DNA from: Actinomadura parmotrematis
Lineage (GTDB): Bacteria; Actinomycetota; Actinomycetes; Streptosporangiales; Streptosporangiaceae
NCBI RefSeq assembly: GCF_019458805.1
Contig: NZ_JAIBOA010000018.1
Location: forward strand, 99,187 to 163,186
DNA length: 64,000 nt
Direction: 5' to 3'
This document shows positions 1 to 7,654 of the stretch, one piece after another (position 1 is the first letter of the stretch; each line of letters starts with the position of its first letter). A program made the translations under genes and the position numbers. The notes beneath the pieces were generated by a model. It searched no databases. It was not told where the DNA came from and was given only the letters and a program-made list of their open reading frames with translations.

Positions 1-329
1 CGGGCGGCGTGCTGCCGCTGTCCGGCGACGACATCGGCGAGATCACCAGGAACCTGCGGAAGGTGCTGCGCGCCGGCGAGCACCCCGAGATCGTCTTCCG
101 CTCGCTGCGGGCCGACCGGGACGCCTGCGAGGTCGAGGGCGAGCTCACCGTCGCGGGCCGCACCGAGCCGCTCACCGTGCGGGCGAACGCCGAGCACGGG
201 CGGGTGCGCGGGGGCGCGACCGTCCGCCAGACCCGGTGGGGGATCAAGCCCTACTCGGCGCTGCTCGGCGCGCTCCGCCTCGCCGACGACGTCGAGGTCG
301 TCTTCGACCTCGCCTACCCGGCGGAATGA
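1..329 (+). CDS. YceI-like family protein, 3' part only
   Basis: Partial gene cut by the left window edge; the frame is open from base 3 to a TGA at 327-329. The visible 108 or so residues alternate beta-strand-like segments, with an EGELTVAGRTEPLTV stretch and a KPYSALLGALRLADDVEVVFD ending. This matches the C-terminal half of YceI-type lipocalin-like proteins, which bind long isoprenoid or lipid ligands. A GTG at 9 is in frame, but the fold would be incomplete if it were the start, so the true start is upstream. It converges on the glycosyltransferase operon with only 7 bases between stops. The family call is by pattern and would change little if the ligand differs. Confidence 0.6.
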   Translation, partial: GGVLPLSGDDIGEITRNLRKVLRAGEHPEIVFRSLRADRDACEVEGELTVAGRTEPLTVRANAEHGRVRGGATVRQTRWGIKPYSALLGALRLADDVEVVFDLAYPAE

Positions 330-336
330 GGCGCCG

Positions 337-1110
337 CTAGCGGCGGAGGCGGGCGGCCCGCGCGTACTGGTCGTCGAGGGTGCGGGGGAAGGGCAGGACG
401 CGGTGCCGGTCGCGCCAGGGCGCGAACTGGCGGACGGCGTTGAACCCGGCGCCGGTGACGATCCGGGCGGCGTGCTCGCCGAGCGGCCACGCCGGGTAGG
501 CGTCGCGGTGCGCGACCTCCGGCGGCAGGCCGTCCGGGCGGTGCGGGGCGACGAGGGTGAGCGGCGGATGGACGCCCTCGGTCGCGGCCATGTCGAGGGC
601 GTAGGCGACCAGCTCGCGGATCTCGGCGTCCGGGCCGGAGTGGACGACGAGCCATCCGTCCAGGCGGGCGGGCGGCGCGGGCGGCTCGACCAGCTCCAGC
701 GGCGCGACGGTGTCCGACACCGTCCGCAGCCACGCCTCGTGCTCGGGTTCCAGCTCCTCCATCAGGTAGGTGCGGGCGAAGCGGAGCGGCCGGGCGGGCA
801 GCCGGGCCCGGTAGACGTCCCAGCGGAGCAGCCGCGCGAGGTGCGTCACCGGCGTGCCGGGCGGCACGGACGCGGCCGACAGCTCGCCGTGCAGCCCGGC
901 GGGGAAGGCGTCCACGATCACCTCGTCCGGCGCGAGGCGCGGCAGCGCGTCGAGCGTCGCGGCGTCCCAGCCGCCCGCCACGCGCGGGTCGGCGGTGAAC
1001 GGCGACGACGACACCACCGCCACCGGTCCGGCCGCGCGCACGGTGTGCAGGTAGGCGCGGAGGCGGGTGAGGTGGCCGAGGCCACCCCCGCGCGCGTAGC
1101 AGGCGATCAC
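337..1110 (-). CDS. MurG/GT28-like glycosyltransferase, short
   Basis: A 257-aa protein read from a GTG at 1110 that overlaps the stop of the upstream glycosyltransferase by 4 bases, so translation is probably coupled. It opens with a glycine-rich GGGLGH loop at residues 8-13, the signature of GT-B enzymes such as MurG and GT28. It ends with a nucleotide-site-like VTGAGFNAVRQ segment and FPRTLDDQYARAARL. It is about 100 residues shorter than MurG and has no membrane segment. It is probably a cytoplasmic enzyme using a nucleotide-sugar or recognising a sugar-nucleotide-like ligand. As the last gene of the six-gene operon starting at 5398 it may act on the same glycan. The substrate cannot be told. 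Confidence 0.6.
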   Translation of the reverse strand: MIACYARGGGLGHLTRLRAYLHTVRAAGPVAVVSSSPFTADPRVAGGWDAATLDALPRLAPDEVIVDAFPAGLHGELSAASVPPGTPVTHLARLLRWDVYRARLPARPLRFARTYLMEELEPEHEAWLRTVSDTVAPLELVEPPAPPARLDGWLVVHSGPDAEIRELVAYALDMAATEGVHPPLTLVAPHRPDGLPPEVAHRDAYPAWPLGEHAARIVTGAGFNAVRQFAPWRDRHRVLPFPRTLDDQYARAARLRR

Positions 1111-2210
1111 GCGTCGAGGACGGCGAGGTAGCCGGCCGTCTCGGCGGCGGGCGTGAAGTCGCGGGCGATCCGCTCGGCGGCCGCCGCGCCGAGCTTGGCG
1201 AGCGTCGCCTCGTCGGCGTGGGCGGCGCGGACGAGCGCGTCCCGGCAGCCGTGCTCGTCGCCCGCCCGGAAGGTGAACCCGACCGCGTCGTCGGCGACGT
1301 CGGCGAGGCCGCCCGCGTCCGAGGCGAGCAGCGGGACGCCGAGCGCGGCGCCCTCCAGCGCGACGTTCGGCATCCCGTCGTAGAACGACGGCAGCGCGAC
1401 GAGGTCGCACGCCGCGTACACCGCCGGCAGGTCGTAGCGCTCCAGGAACGGCAGCGCCGAGTGCGCGACCGCGCCCGCCGCGAGCCGCTCGCGCACCCGC
1501 TCCTCGACCTCGCCGACGAGCACCAGGTGGAAGTCGGCGGCGCGGCCGGAGGCGCGCAGCGCGTCCAGCAGGAACCCGACGCCCTTCTTGCTCTTCAGCT
1601 GCCCGACGAGCCCGACCGTCCGCCGTCCCGGCTCGACGTTCGCCGCCCGCCACGCGGCGGCCCGGTCCCGCTCGGACGGCAGCACCCGCCAGTGCTCGGT
1701 GTCCACGCTGTTGGCGACGTGCACGACCGCCGCGTCCGGCGCGAGCGCCCGCACGAGCGGCGCGTGCGACCGCGCCACCACGCACACCCGCCGCGAGGCG
1801 CGCAGCGCGTCGGCGAGGACGGCGCGGCGGCGGATCGAGAACACCCCGACGTCGATGTCGTTGCCGCGCAGCAGCGTGATCAGCGGCGCGTCCAGCAGCG
1901 CCGCCAGGACGGGCGCGGCGAGCATCGCGTAGGCGCCGCCGAACGCGACGATCCGCGTGTAGCCGGGCTCCAGCATCGTCAGCAGGCGGCGCAGCGCGTG
2001 CTCGGGGTCGTCGCCGAGCGGCGCGGTGAGCAGCCGCCCGCCGACCTCGCGCTCGGCGCGGAACGGCCGGTCGCGGCGCGTCAAGTGCGCGACGTCCACC
2101 TCCACGCCCGCACGGCGCAGGCCCCGCACGATCCGGTCGCACGACTCGGCCATGCCGCCCTTGCTCGGCGGGTAGTGCTCGGTCAGCCAGAGGACGCGGT
2201 GGGCGGTCAT
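1107..2210 (-). CDS. GT4-family glycosyltransferase
   Basis: A 367-aa retaining GT-B glycosyltransferase. The N-terminal Rossmann half begins WLTEHYPPSKGGMAES, the usual glycine loop of GT4 enzymes. The C-terminal half carries GLVGQLKSKKGVGFLLDAL, then the acceptor/donor motif SFYDGMPNVALEGAALGVPLLASDAGGLADV, with the E-x7-E-type region near residues 275-285. The ATG at 2208-2210 overlaps the stop of the upstream cysteine-rich gene by 4 bases, which fixes the start. It belongs to the operon with a second GT4 (3282-4484) and an epimerase. This suggests stepwise synthesis of a surface or secreted glycan. Donor and acceptor sugars are unknown. Confidence 0.8.
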   Translation of the reverse strand: MTAHRVLWLTEHYPPSKGGMAESCDRIVRGLRRAGVEVDVAHLTRRDRPFRAEREVGGRLLTAPLGDDPEHALRRLLTMLEPGYTRIVAFGGAYAMLAAPVLAALLDAPLITLLRGNDIDVGVFSIRRRAVLADALRASRRVCVVARSHAPLVRALAPDAAVVHVANSVDTEHWRVLPSERDRAAAWRAANVEPGRRTVGLVGQLKSKKGVGFLLDALRASGRAADFHLVLVGEVEERVRERLAAGAVAHSALPFLERYDLPAVYAACDLVALPSFYDGMPNVALEGAALGVPLLASDAGGLADVADDAVGFTFRAGDEHGCRDALVRAAHADEATLAKLGAAAAERIARDFTPAAETAGYLAVLDA

Positions 2211-2572
2211 GAATCCACGAAGTCCCCTCCGAAGTCCCCGTCGCCGTCGCCGAAGTCGCCGCCGCCGAAGGAGTAGTCGCCGCCCGCGTCGAAGCCGCCC
2301 CGGTCGTAGTCGTCGAACGAGGAGTACCAGGTCGTGTCGTTGTAGGCGCGCGAGCTCTCGGAGTAGTAGGTGCGCCGGTAGCCGCGCGCCCAGCGCGGGT
2401 CGTACGGCGAGGCCGGGCCGCCCGCGAGCCGGTCGGCGCACTCGGGGCAGAGGCCGTCGGGCCCGGCGTGGTGCGCGCACACCGGCTTGCCGCAGCTCGG
2501 GCAGCCCGCCACGGCCGGGCGGCCGCAGTGGCCGAGGACGAAGAAGCCGGTCGTCACGTCGCAGGGGGTCAC
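2207..2572 (-). CDS. Cysteine-rich zinc-ribbon-like protein, unknown function
   Basis: A 121-aa protein whose GTG start overlaps the previous stop by 4 bases. The first 45 residues hold seven Cys and several His in C-x-x-C pairs (GCPSCGKPVCAHHAGPDG, then LCPECADRL), a pattern expected to bind zinc. The rest turns into a Tyr/Ser segment (YRRTYYSESSRAYNDTTWYS). It ends in a Gly/Asp-rich acidic tail of GGDFGDGDGD type. No membrane segment or signal is visible. Its position between two glycosyltransferase genes with overlaps on both sides argues that it is a real gene and co-expressed with them. It could be an adaptor or a small regulator; I do not recognise a named family. Confidence 0.6.
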   Translation of the reverse strand: MTPCDVTTGFFVLGHCGRPAVAGCPSCGKPVCAHHAGPDGLCPECADRLAGGPASPYDPRWARGYRRTYYSESSRAYNDTTWYSSFDDYDRGGFDAGGDYSFGGGDFGDGDGDFGGDFVDS

Positions 2573-3288
2573 GCGGTCCTCCTCGTCCACCGGAACGTCT
2601 CCGTGGACACTTGCAGGATCTGCTGGGGGAGCTGCGCCTCGGGGTAGTTGGCGAGCACCTTCGCGGTGGCCTGGACGACGGTCCGCTCGCCGCTCTTCAC
2701 CCGCGTCCGGATCCACCGCGGCGGCGGCGCGGACGGTCGCGCCACGGCGGCGCCCTTGGCGATCCGCCGGGTCACCGCGATGCGCCGCACCGTCTTGGTC
2801 TTGGTCTTCCACTTGTGCTTGCCGCGCGAGTTCACCTTGTGGATCTTGCGGTAGCGGACCCGGTCCACCACCTCCACGTCGAGGACGCTGCCGTCGCGCA
2901 GTTCGGCGCGGATCCGCAGCCACGGGTCGACGGCGTACCACTGGGCGACCGACCGGACCGGGCGGCGCGCCGGGAGCCGCTGCTGCGGCCCGGCCTTGCC
3001 GGGCGCGTCCGGGCCGCGCAGGTCGGCGGCGATCGACAGCGTCGCCTTGCCGCGCATGTCCTCGGTCAGCACCTGGATCAGCGGGACGAGCACCAGCGGC
3101 ACCCGCTCGGGCAGCCGCCACTTGCGGCGCTTCACGTGCGCCTGGTGCTGGGCGAGGCTCGCCACCAGCGCCCGCCAGTCGGCGGGCGGCAGCGACACGC
3201 TGAACCCCTGCTGGTGCACGAGCGCCTGATGGAGGGGGTGGAACCCCTCGATGGCCGCCCGCTGCTTCCGCCAGAACACGGCTAGCAC
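2569..3288 (-). CDS. Conserved-looking protein of unknown function in glycosyltransferase operon
   Basis: About 239 aa. Three in-frame GTG codons compete; the one at 3288 is best placed behind a GAGG motif, while 3291 and 3279 are alternatives. It overlaps the genes on both sides. The N-terminal half looks globular (EGFHPLHQALVHQQGFSVSL, later IQVLTEDMRGKATLSIAADL). Near residues 120-180 there are several aromatic and charged strands (AQWYAVDPWLRIRAEL) and a very basic stretch rich in Lys/Arg (GKHKWKTKTKTVRR). No signal peptide, membrane segment or catalytic motif is evident. The basic stretch could contact an anionic polymer or nucleic acid. I do not recognise the family. Confidence 0.6.
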   Translation of the reverse strand: MLAVFWRKQRAAIEGFHPLHQALVHQQGFSVSLPPADWRALVASLAQHQAHVKRRKWRLPERVPLVLVPLIQVLTEDMRGKATLSIAADLRGPDAPGKAGPQQRLPARRPVRSVAQWYAVDPWLRIRAELRDGSVLDVEVVDRVRYRKIHKVNSRGKHKWKTKTKTVRRIAVTRRIAKGAAVARPSAPPPRWIRTRVKSGERTVVQATAKVLANYPEAQLPQQILQVSTETFRWTRRTA

Positions 3289-4484
3289 CACCGTCCCTCG
3301 TCGTCGCGCCGGGTGATCGTACGGTAGACCTCCGCGAGCGCCGCCCGCGAGTGCCCCCAAGTGAGGCCCGCCGCGATCCGGTCCCGCGCGCGGGCGGCCA
3401 GGGCCCGCGCCTCGTCCGGGTACTCCAGCAGGATCCGGATCGCGCGCGCCAGCTCGGCGGGCCGGTCCGCCGGGACGAGCCGGCCGTGCACGCGGTCGTC
3501 CAGCAGCTCGCGGACGGCCGGCAGGTCCGAGGCGACGACGGGGACGCCGGCCGCCATCGACTCGATCACCTTCAGCGGCGCGCAGCCCTGGTCGAGGTTG
3601 CGGGCGCAGCCGGTGAGCGGCGCCACCGACACCTGCGCGTGCGCGAGCCAGGCCGCGACCTCGTGGTGCGGCAGCGTGAACCGCCAGTCGACCCGGTCCG
3701 CGACGCCGAGCCGCTCGGCGAGGCGGCGGACCGGCTTGGCGCGCCGCTCGGGCACCGACGCGCACACGACGAGCCGCAGGCCGGGCAGGTCGGCGAGGCG
3801 CGCGAAGGCCCGCAGCAGCACGTCCACGCCCTGCCACGGCTGCATCGCCCCGACGTAGACCAGGTAGCGGTCCGGGGCGCCGGCGGGACGCGGCGCGGGC
3901 CCGGGGACGGGCGCCCCGTTCGGCACCAGCGCGATCTTCCCGGCGGGCACGCCGCGCCGCTCCAGCGCCCCGGCGATCACCCGGGACGGGACGACGACCG
4001 CGTCGCTGCGCGCCAGGCAGTACCGCTCCAGCTCGGCGATCTTGGCGAGGGCGGCCGGGGACGCCCACGGCCAGGTGTGCGCCATCTCGATCGACGGCAG
4101 CCCGTTCACCTCGTACACGACCCGGTACCGGCGGTCGTCGCGGGCGACGACGGGCAGCGCGCTCCACGGGTCGCGGACGTGGCAGACCTCCAGCGTGGCC
4201 AGATGCGGCCGCAGCCGGTCCGCGGCCCACGCCGAGAACGCCTCGGCCCGGTCGATGAGGTTCGGGACCTGCTCGCCGAACCGGACGATCTCCCGGTCGC
4301 CCTCGCGCTGGTACCCGGGCAGCCCGCCGCCGCCGAGGACGCCGAGCAGGCCGCCGCCGAACGCCGCGAACAGCTCGTCGGCCATCTGCGCGATGTGCAC
4401 GGCCGAGCCCTTGCTGGAGGGGAACCGGTCGAAGGCCAGGTAGGCGGCCCGGTGCGCGGGCTGTGCGGGCGACCCGGCCGTCAC
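3282..4484 (-). CDS. GT4-family glycosyltransferase
   Basis: A 400-aa GT-B enzyme. It starts at the GTG at 4484, which overlaps the epimerase stop by 4 bases. Residues 15-30 (AFDRFPSSKGSAVHIAQM) form the N-terminal glycine/serine loop. LVYVGAMQPWQGVDVLLRAF near residue 220 opens the donor-binding half. The segment CAPLKVIESMAAGVPVVASDLPAVRELL near 310 carries the E-x7-E-type pattern of GT4. No membrane segment is present, so it acts in the cytoplasm on nucleotide-sugar donors, probably on a lipid- or protein-linked acceptor. It is distinct from the second GT4 in the operon (1107-2210), so at least two sugars are probably added. Confidence 0.8.
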   Translation of the reverse strand: MTAGSPAQPAHRAAYLAFDRFPSSKGSAVHIAQMADELFAAFGGGLLGVLGGGGLPGYQREGDREIVRFGEQVPNLIDRAEAFSAWAADRLRPHLATLEVCHVRDPWSALPVVARDDRRYRVVYEVNGLPSIEMAHTWPWASPAALAKIAELERYCLARSDAVVVPSRVIAGALERRGVPAGKIALVPNGAPVPGPAPRPAGAPDRYLVYVGAMQPWQGVDVLLRAFARLADLPGLRLVVCASVPERRAKPVRRLAERLGVADRVDWRFTLPHHEVAAWLAHAQVSVAPLTGCARNLDQGCAPLKVIESMAAGVPVVASDLPAVRELLDDRVHGRLVPADRPAELARAIRILLEYPDEARALAARARDRIAAGLTWGHSRAALAEVYRTITRRDDEGRWC

Positions 4485-5398
4485 CGGGTGCTCCGCTGCC
4501 ACTCGACCTGCTCGCGCAGCCCCTCGGCGAGGCCGATCCGCGCCGTCCAGCCGAGCAGCCGCGCGGCCCGGCCCGCGTCCGCCCAGGTCTTCACCGCGTC
4601 GCCCGCCACCGGCTCCTCGCCGCGGACGCGCGGCGCGACCCCGAGGACGCGGCCGAGCACGCCGATCGCGTCCCGGACGGTCACCGGCTCGGGGTGCCCG
4701 ACGTTGACGGTGGCGCCGCCGGGCAGCGCGACCGCGGCGGCCGTCGCCGCCACCACGTCCCGCACGTGCGTGAACGACCGGGCCCGCGTCCCGTCCCCGA
4801 ACACCGGCAGCGGGCGCCCTTCGAGCGCGGCCTCGATGAACCGGTGGAAGGCCATGTCGGGGCGCTGCCGCGGCCCGTACACCGAGAAGTAGCGCAGCAC
4901 CGTGACCGGCAGCCCGGACGCGGCGGCGAGCCGCTCCACCTCCAGCTTGCTGGCCGCGTAGGGGCTCTCGGGAGCGGGCGGGTCGTCCTCGCGGTGCGGG
5001 CGCGTCCCCGCCGACCCGTACACCGACGAGCTGGACGCGACCACCACCTTCGTGCCGCGCTCCCGGCACGCCGCGAGCAGCCGCCGCGTCGCCGTCACGT
5101 TGTCGCGCTCGGCGAGCGCGCGCCCCGCGCCCCACGACGTCCGCACGCCCGGCCGCCCGGCGAGGTGCACGACCGCGTCGGACTCGGCGAGCTTGGCGAG
5201 GTCGTCGGCGGCCAGGTCGGCCTCCACCAGCGTGATCCCGGCGCGGTCGGCGAGGCCCGCCCAGTTGCGGCGGGCGGCGCCCGGCGCCGCCGCGCGCTCC
5301 AGCGCGTCCACGGCGATCACCTCGTGGCCGTCCAGCGCCAGCGCCTCGGCCACATGGCTCCCGATGAACCCGGCCGCCCCCGTCACCACGATCCGCAC
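4481..5398 (-). CDS. NAD-dependent sugar epimerase/dehydratase
   Basis: A 305-aa extended short-chain dehydrogenase. The N-terminal VTGAAGFIGSH (residues 5-15) is the TGxxGxxG NAD-binding loop. VVVASSSSVYG supplies the catalytic Ser region, and SPYAASKLEVE near residue 145 is the YxxxK pair. FSVYGPRQRPDMAFHRFIEAAL is the substrate-binding region typical of UDP-glucose 4-epimerase-like enzymes. It is the first gene of the six-gene operon and would supply the nucleotide sugar used by the downstream transferases. A TACTGT hexamer lies six bases before the GTG start, so the operon mRNA may be leaderless. Whether it epimerises or dehydrates cannot be read from sequence alone. Confidence 0.85.
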   Translation of the reverse strand: MRIVVTGAAGFIGSHVAEALALDGHEVIAVDALERAAAPGAARRNWAGLADRAGITLVEADLAADDLAKLAESDAVVHLAGRPGVRTSWGAGRALAERDNVTATRRLLAACRERGTKVVVASSSSVYGSAGTRPHREDDPPAPESPYAASKLEVERLAAASGLPVTVLRYFSVYGPRQRPDMAFHRFIEAALEGRPLPVFGDGTRARSFTHVRDVVAATAAAVALPGGATVNVGHPEPVTVRDAIGVLGRVLGVAPRVRGEEPVAGDAVKTWADAGRAARLLGWTARIGLAEGLREQVEWQRSTR

Positions 5399-5404
5399 CC
5401 GAGC

Positions 5405-5410
5405 ACAGTA
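5405..5410 (-). promoter_or_regulatory. Putative -10 box for the glycosyltransferase operon
   Basis: On the minus strand TACTGT is followed by six bases and then the GTG of the epimerase gene. This spacing is the usual one for a leaderless actinobacterial transcript. No Shine-Dalgarno sequence precedes the GTG, which agrees. No convincing -35 hexamer is visible. Confidence 0.4.
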
Positions 5411-5473
5411 CTCGGACCGGAACCTTCCTGGTCAGGGCTTTTGTCCAACAGCGGTCACGGGGACCGGCGGCCG

Positions 5474-5923
5474 TCAGGGGCGCGGGCCGTCCGGCAGCCC
5501 GGCGATGAGGCCCGGCGCGGTCTCGGGGAGGTCCGCCGGCGCGCGGGCGTGGCGGCGGCGGAGCAGGAGGACGCGGAGCGCGACGGCGAGGGCTCCGGCG
5601 AAGCCGACGAGCAGGGCGAGGACCGCGATCCAGAGGGCGGGACGGTCGGCGGCCAGCACGTCGTCCTGGAAGAAGCCCGCCAGGGCCGCCAGCGCCCAGG
5701 TCACGAACGCCGCGGCGCAGAGCCCTCCCGCGAGGACGTCGCCCCGGTCGCGCCAGCGGAAGAACAGGAACTGCGTTCCGGCGATGCCCGCGACGAAGGC
5801 CGCCACCGCCAAGCCCGTCCGGGTTCCCTCCGCCAGCCGCACGGCCACCGAGAAGGCGACCCAGCCGGCGGCCGCGCAGGCCACCGCGCCGAACAGCGCG
5901 CGCCCCTCGAACAGCCGCTTCAT
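5474..5923 (-). CDS. Small multi-pass membrane protein
   Basis: A 149-aa protein starting MKRLFEGRALFG; an upstream in-frame start at 5968 exists, but it would add a hydrophilic stretch with no ribosome site of its own. Four hydrophobic segments are visible: about residues 8-28, 37-53, 66-83 and 97-118. The tail is Arg-rich and then Pro/Ala-rich. This is a four-helix inner membrane protein with both ends probably cytoplasmic. It stands alone between the glycosyltransferase operon and the transposon scar. No family is recognised and no catalytic residues stand out. Confidence 0.55.
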   Translation of the reverse strand: MKRLFEGRALFGAVACAAAGWVAFSVAVRLAEGTRTGLAVAAFVAGIAGTQFLFFRWRDRGDVLAGGLCAAAFVTWALAALAGFFQDDVLAADRPALWIAVLALLVGFAGALAVALRVLLLRRRHARAPADLPETAPGLIAGLPDGPRP

Positions 5924-5986
5924 GCATCCGCCCCTTACCGACCCGTCAAGGGGCATATCCAAGCACAACGGAGGACCGTCCCCGCC

Positions 5987-6271
5987 CTACCGGGGGCGGA
6001 CGACGCGCGTCTCGTCCCAGACCGGCTCGGGCGCCTCGTAGACGGCGCCGTCCGCGCCGAACACCAGGAACCGGTCGAAGGACCGGGCGAACCAGCGGTC
6101 GTGGGTGACCGCCAGGACCGTCCCCTCGTACCCCTCCAGCCCCTCCTGGAGGGCCTCGGCGCTCGCCAGGTCGAGGTTGTCGGTCGGCTCGTCCAGCAGC
6201 AGCAGGGTCGCGCCGCCGAGCTCCAGCAGCAGGATCTGCAACCGGGCCTGCTGCCCGCCCGACAGCGTGGA
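5987..6271 (-). pseudogene. ABC-F type ATPase, C-terminal fragment
   Basis: About 94 codons read downstream from the junction with tnpB. They hold the ABC signature LSGGQQARLQ, the Walker B block LLLLDEPTDNLD and the H-loop VTHDRWFARSFDRFLVFG, then the normal C-terminal end. This is the final part of the second ATPase domain of a duplicated-domain ABC-F protein (translation or antibiotic-resistance factors, no membrane domain). Both Walker A motifs, the whole first domain and the interdomain linker are missing. No start codon with a ribosome site remains. The fragment is therefore non-functional, left over when the tnpB element and its neighbours were rearranged. The join falls between 6266 and 6275. 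Confidence 0.85.
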
Positions 6272-7004
6272 CCCTGACGGCGGCCTTACGACGGTTGGCC
6301 GAGCCCTTCTGCTTGCGCGCCAACCCCTGCTGCAACCGCTTGAGCTTGCGCGCCGCCCGCCGCAGGAACTTGGGCGCGGTGATCTTCCGGCCGTCGGACA
6401 GGACCGCGAAATGGGTGAGTCCAAGATCGATCCCGGCCTCGGTGTCGACCGGCGGCAACGCCTCGCCCTCGGCGGTCCGCACCACGAACGAAGCGAAGTA
6501 CCGCCCCGCCGCATCCCGGATGATCGCCACGCTCGATGCTTCGGACGGCAGCGACCGGGACCAGCGGACCGCCAGGTCACCGATCTTCGGCAACCTCAGC
6601 CGCCCGTTGCCCAAGACCTTGAAGCGGCTGTTCTTGGTGAACCGGATGGTCTGCCGGTTGTCCTTGCGCGACCGGAACCGGGGCGGAGCCACCTTGCCGC
6701 CTTTGCGCTTGCCGGCGAGCGAGGCGAAGAAGTTGCGATAGGCGGTGTTCAGGTCCGCCAAAGCCTGCTGCAACACCACGCTGGACACCTCGGAAAACCA
6801 CGCCCGCTCAGATGTCCACTTGGCTTCGGTGATGATCCGCTTGGACAGCTCGGCGTCCGAGACGTACGGCAGACCCTGTTCGTGCGCTTGCTGCCGCAGG
6901 CGCAGCCCGTCGTTGAACACTACTCGCGCGCACCCGAACGCTCGTGCCAACGCGACCCGCTGGCCGGGAGTCGGATACACGCGGAAGTTGTATCGGAGCT
7001 GCAC
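6270..7004 (-). pseudogene. tnpB (IS200/IS605 family) lacking its C-terminal part
   Basis: Starts at a GTG (7004) with the usual TnpB opening VQLRYNFRVYPTPGQ. About 245 codons follow: the helical N-terminal region with FNDGL, a basic segment (KRKGGKVAPPRFRSRKDNRQ), the wedge-like beta region, and the first RuvC aspartate in AGIDLGLTHFAVLSDG. After GSANRRKAAVRV the similarity stops at the junction with the ABC-F fragment, and the frame runs on as nonsense. The RuvC Glu and final Asp and the CxxC zinc finger are absent, so the RNA-guided nuclease cannot be active. The omega-RNA region, which normally overlaps the tnpB 3' end, is also gone. Confidence 0.85.
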
Positions 7005-7024
7005 GAACAGTAACCGTACCGTGT

Positions 7025-7058
7025 CGGCACGTGACCTAACCGGTAGGTTTCCGTGCCG
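7025..7058. repeat. Two-tier hairpin upstream of tnpB
   Basis: An outer stem of seven pairs (CGGCACG at 7025-7031 with CGTGCCG at 7052-7058) encloses an inner stem of five pairs (ACCTA at 7034-7038 with TAGGT at 7044-7048). The loop is ACCGG and the internal loop is 2 by 3 bases. IS200/IS605 elements carry subterminal imperfect hairpins recognised by the Y1 transposase, so this is a candidate left-end hairpin. A role in tnpB expression is the alternative. Confidence 0.5.
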
Positions 7059-7159
7059 GACATGAGCCGCGTTCTCCTGGCACCCGACCACGTGGTCTGC
7101 GCGACAAGGTTCCGGCACGCGGCGGCCACCTATCGACCTGACCCGTGCAAGAGGCGATC

Positions 7160-7648
7160 ATGCGGGACATGCGCACCGGCTCCATGGACGATCCGGCGCC
7201 CGGCGGGCTGTGGAACGCCTTCGTCGCGGCCAAGAAGGACTACAACGGCCACCAGGCCGCCTTCCACCAGCAGGTCCGCGACCGGACCGCCGTCCTTGCG
7301 CGCGCGCTGGACCAGGGCGGTTGGGACCGGGCGACGGCGCTCGCCTACATGGCCGAATTCGGCGGCGACACCCTGCCCCTGCTGCCCAGGCTCGTCGAGC
7401 TGTCCCTGTCCCACGGCCTGGCCGGGGACGTCAGGGCCGCCATCGCGGGAGTGCCCCGGGACGACCTGCTCCCTGCGCTGGAGCCGCTCGTCCTGGACCG
7501 CTTGGTCGCCGCCGACGACGACGAGTACCGCCGCCTCGCGGAACTCCTCGACCATGTTCGGGCGTGGGACGCCCTGGCCCGGCTTCTCGACCGGGCCAGG
7601 GCATCCGGCGATCCCCGTATCAGGGACGTGGCCGCCGAGTACGAATGA
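7160..7648 (+). CDS. Helical protein of unknown function
   Basis: A 162-aa, mostly alpha-helical soluble protein. The ATG at 7160 has GAGG five bases ahead, which favours it over a GTG at 7145. Leucine- and alanine-rich helical stretches (DRTAVLARALDQGGWDRATALAYMAEFG, LPRLVELSLSHGLAGDVRAAI) recur with a HEAT/TPR-like look, and the end is RDVAAEYE. It lies just outside the IS remnant and its stop is 6 bases from the convergent monooxygenase stop. No catalytic motif is visible. It might be a helical-repeat adaptor or an immunity-type protein, but nothing in the context proves either. Confidence 0.5.
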   Translation: MRDMRTGSMDDPAPGGLWNAFVAAKKDYNGHQAAFHQQVRDRTAVLARALDQGGWDRATALAYMAEFGGDTLPLLPRLVELSLSHGLAGDVRAAIAGVPRDDLLPALEPLVLDRLVAADDDEYRRLAELLDHVRAWDALARLLDRARASGDPRIRDVAAEYE

Positions 7649-7654
7649 CCGCGC

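Larger units (their letters stand above)
6268..7058 (-). mobile_element. Remnant of an IS200/IS605-type element
   Basis: Comprises the truncated tnpB and the upstream hairpin at 7025-7058. No tnpA (Y1 transposase) is present, so the element was tnpB-only or had already lost tnpA. Its 3' end has been removed together with the front of an ABC-F gene. The boundaries are set by where tnpB similarity ends on one side and by the hairpin on the other. Confidence 0.6.

Noticed and set aside
6270..7004. Active TnpB nuclease with guide RNA
   Set aside because: RuvC residues after the first Asp, the zinc finger and the 3' guide-RNA region are missing.
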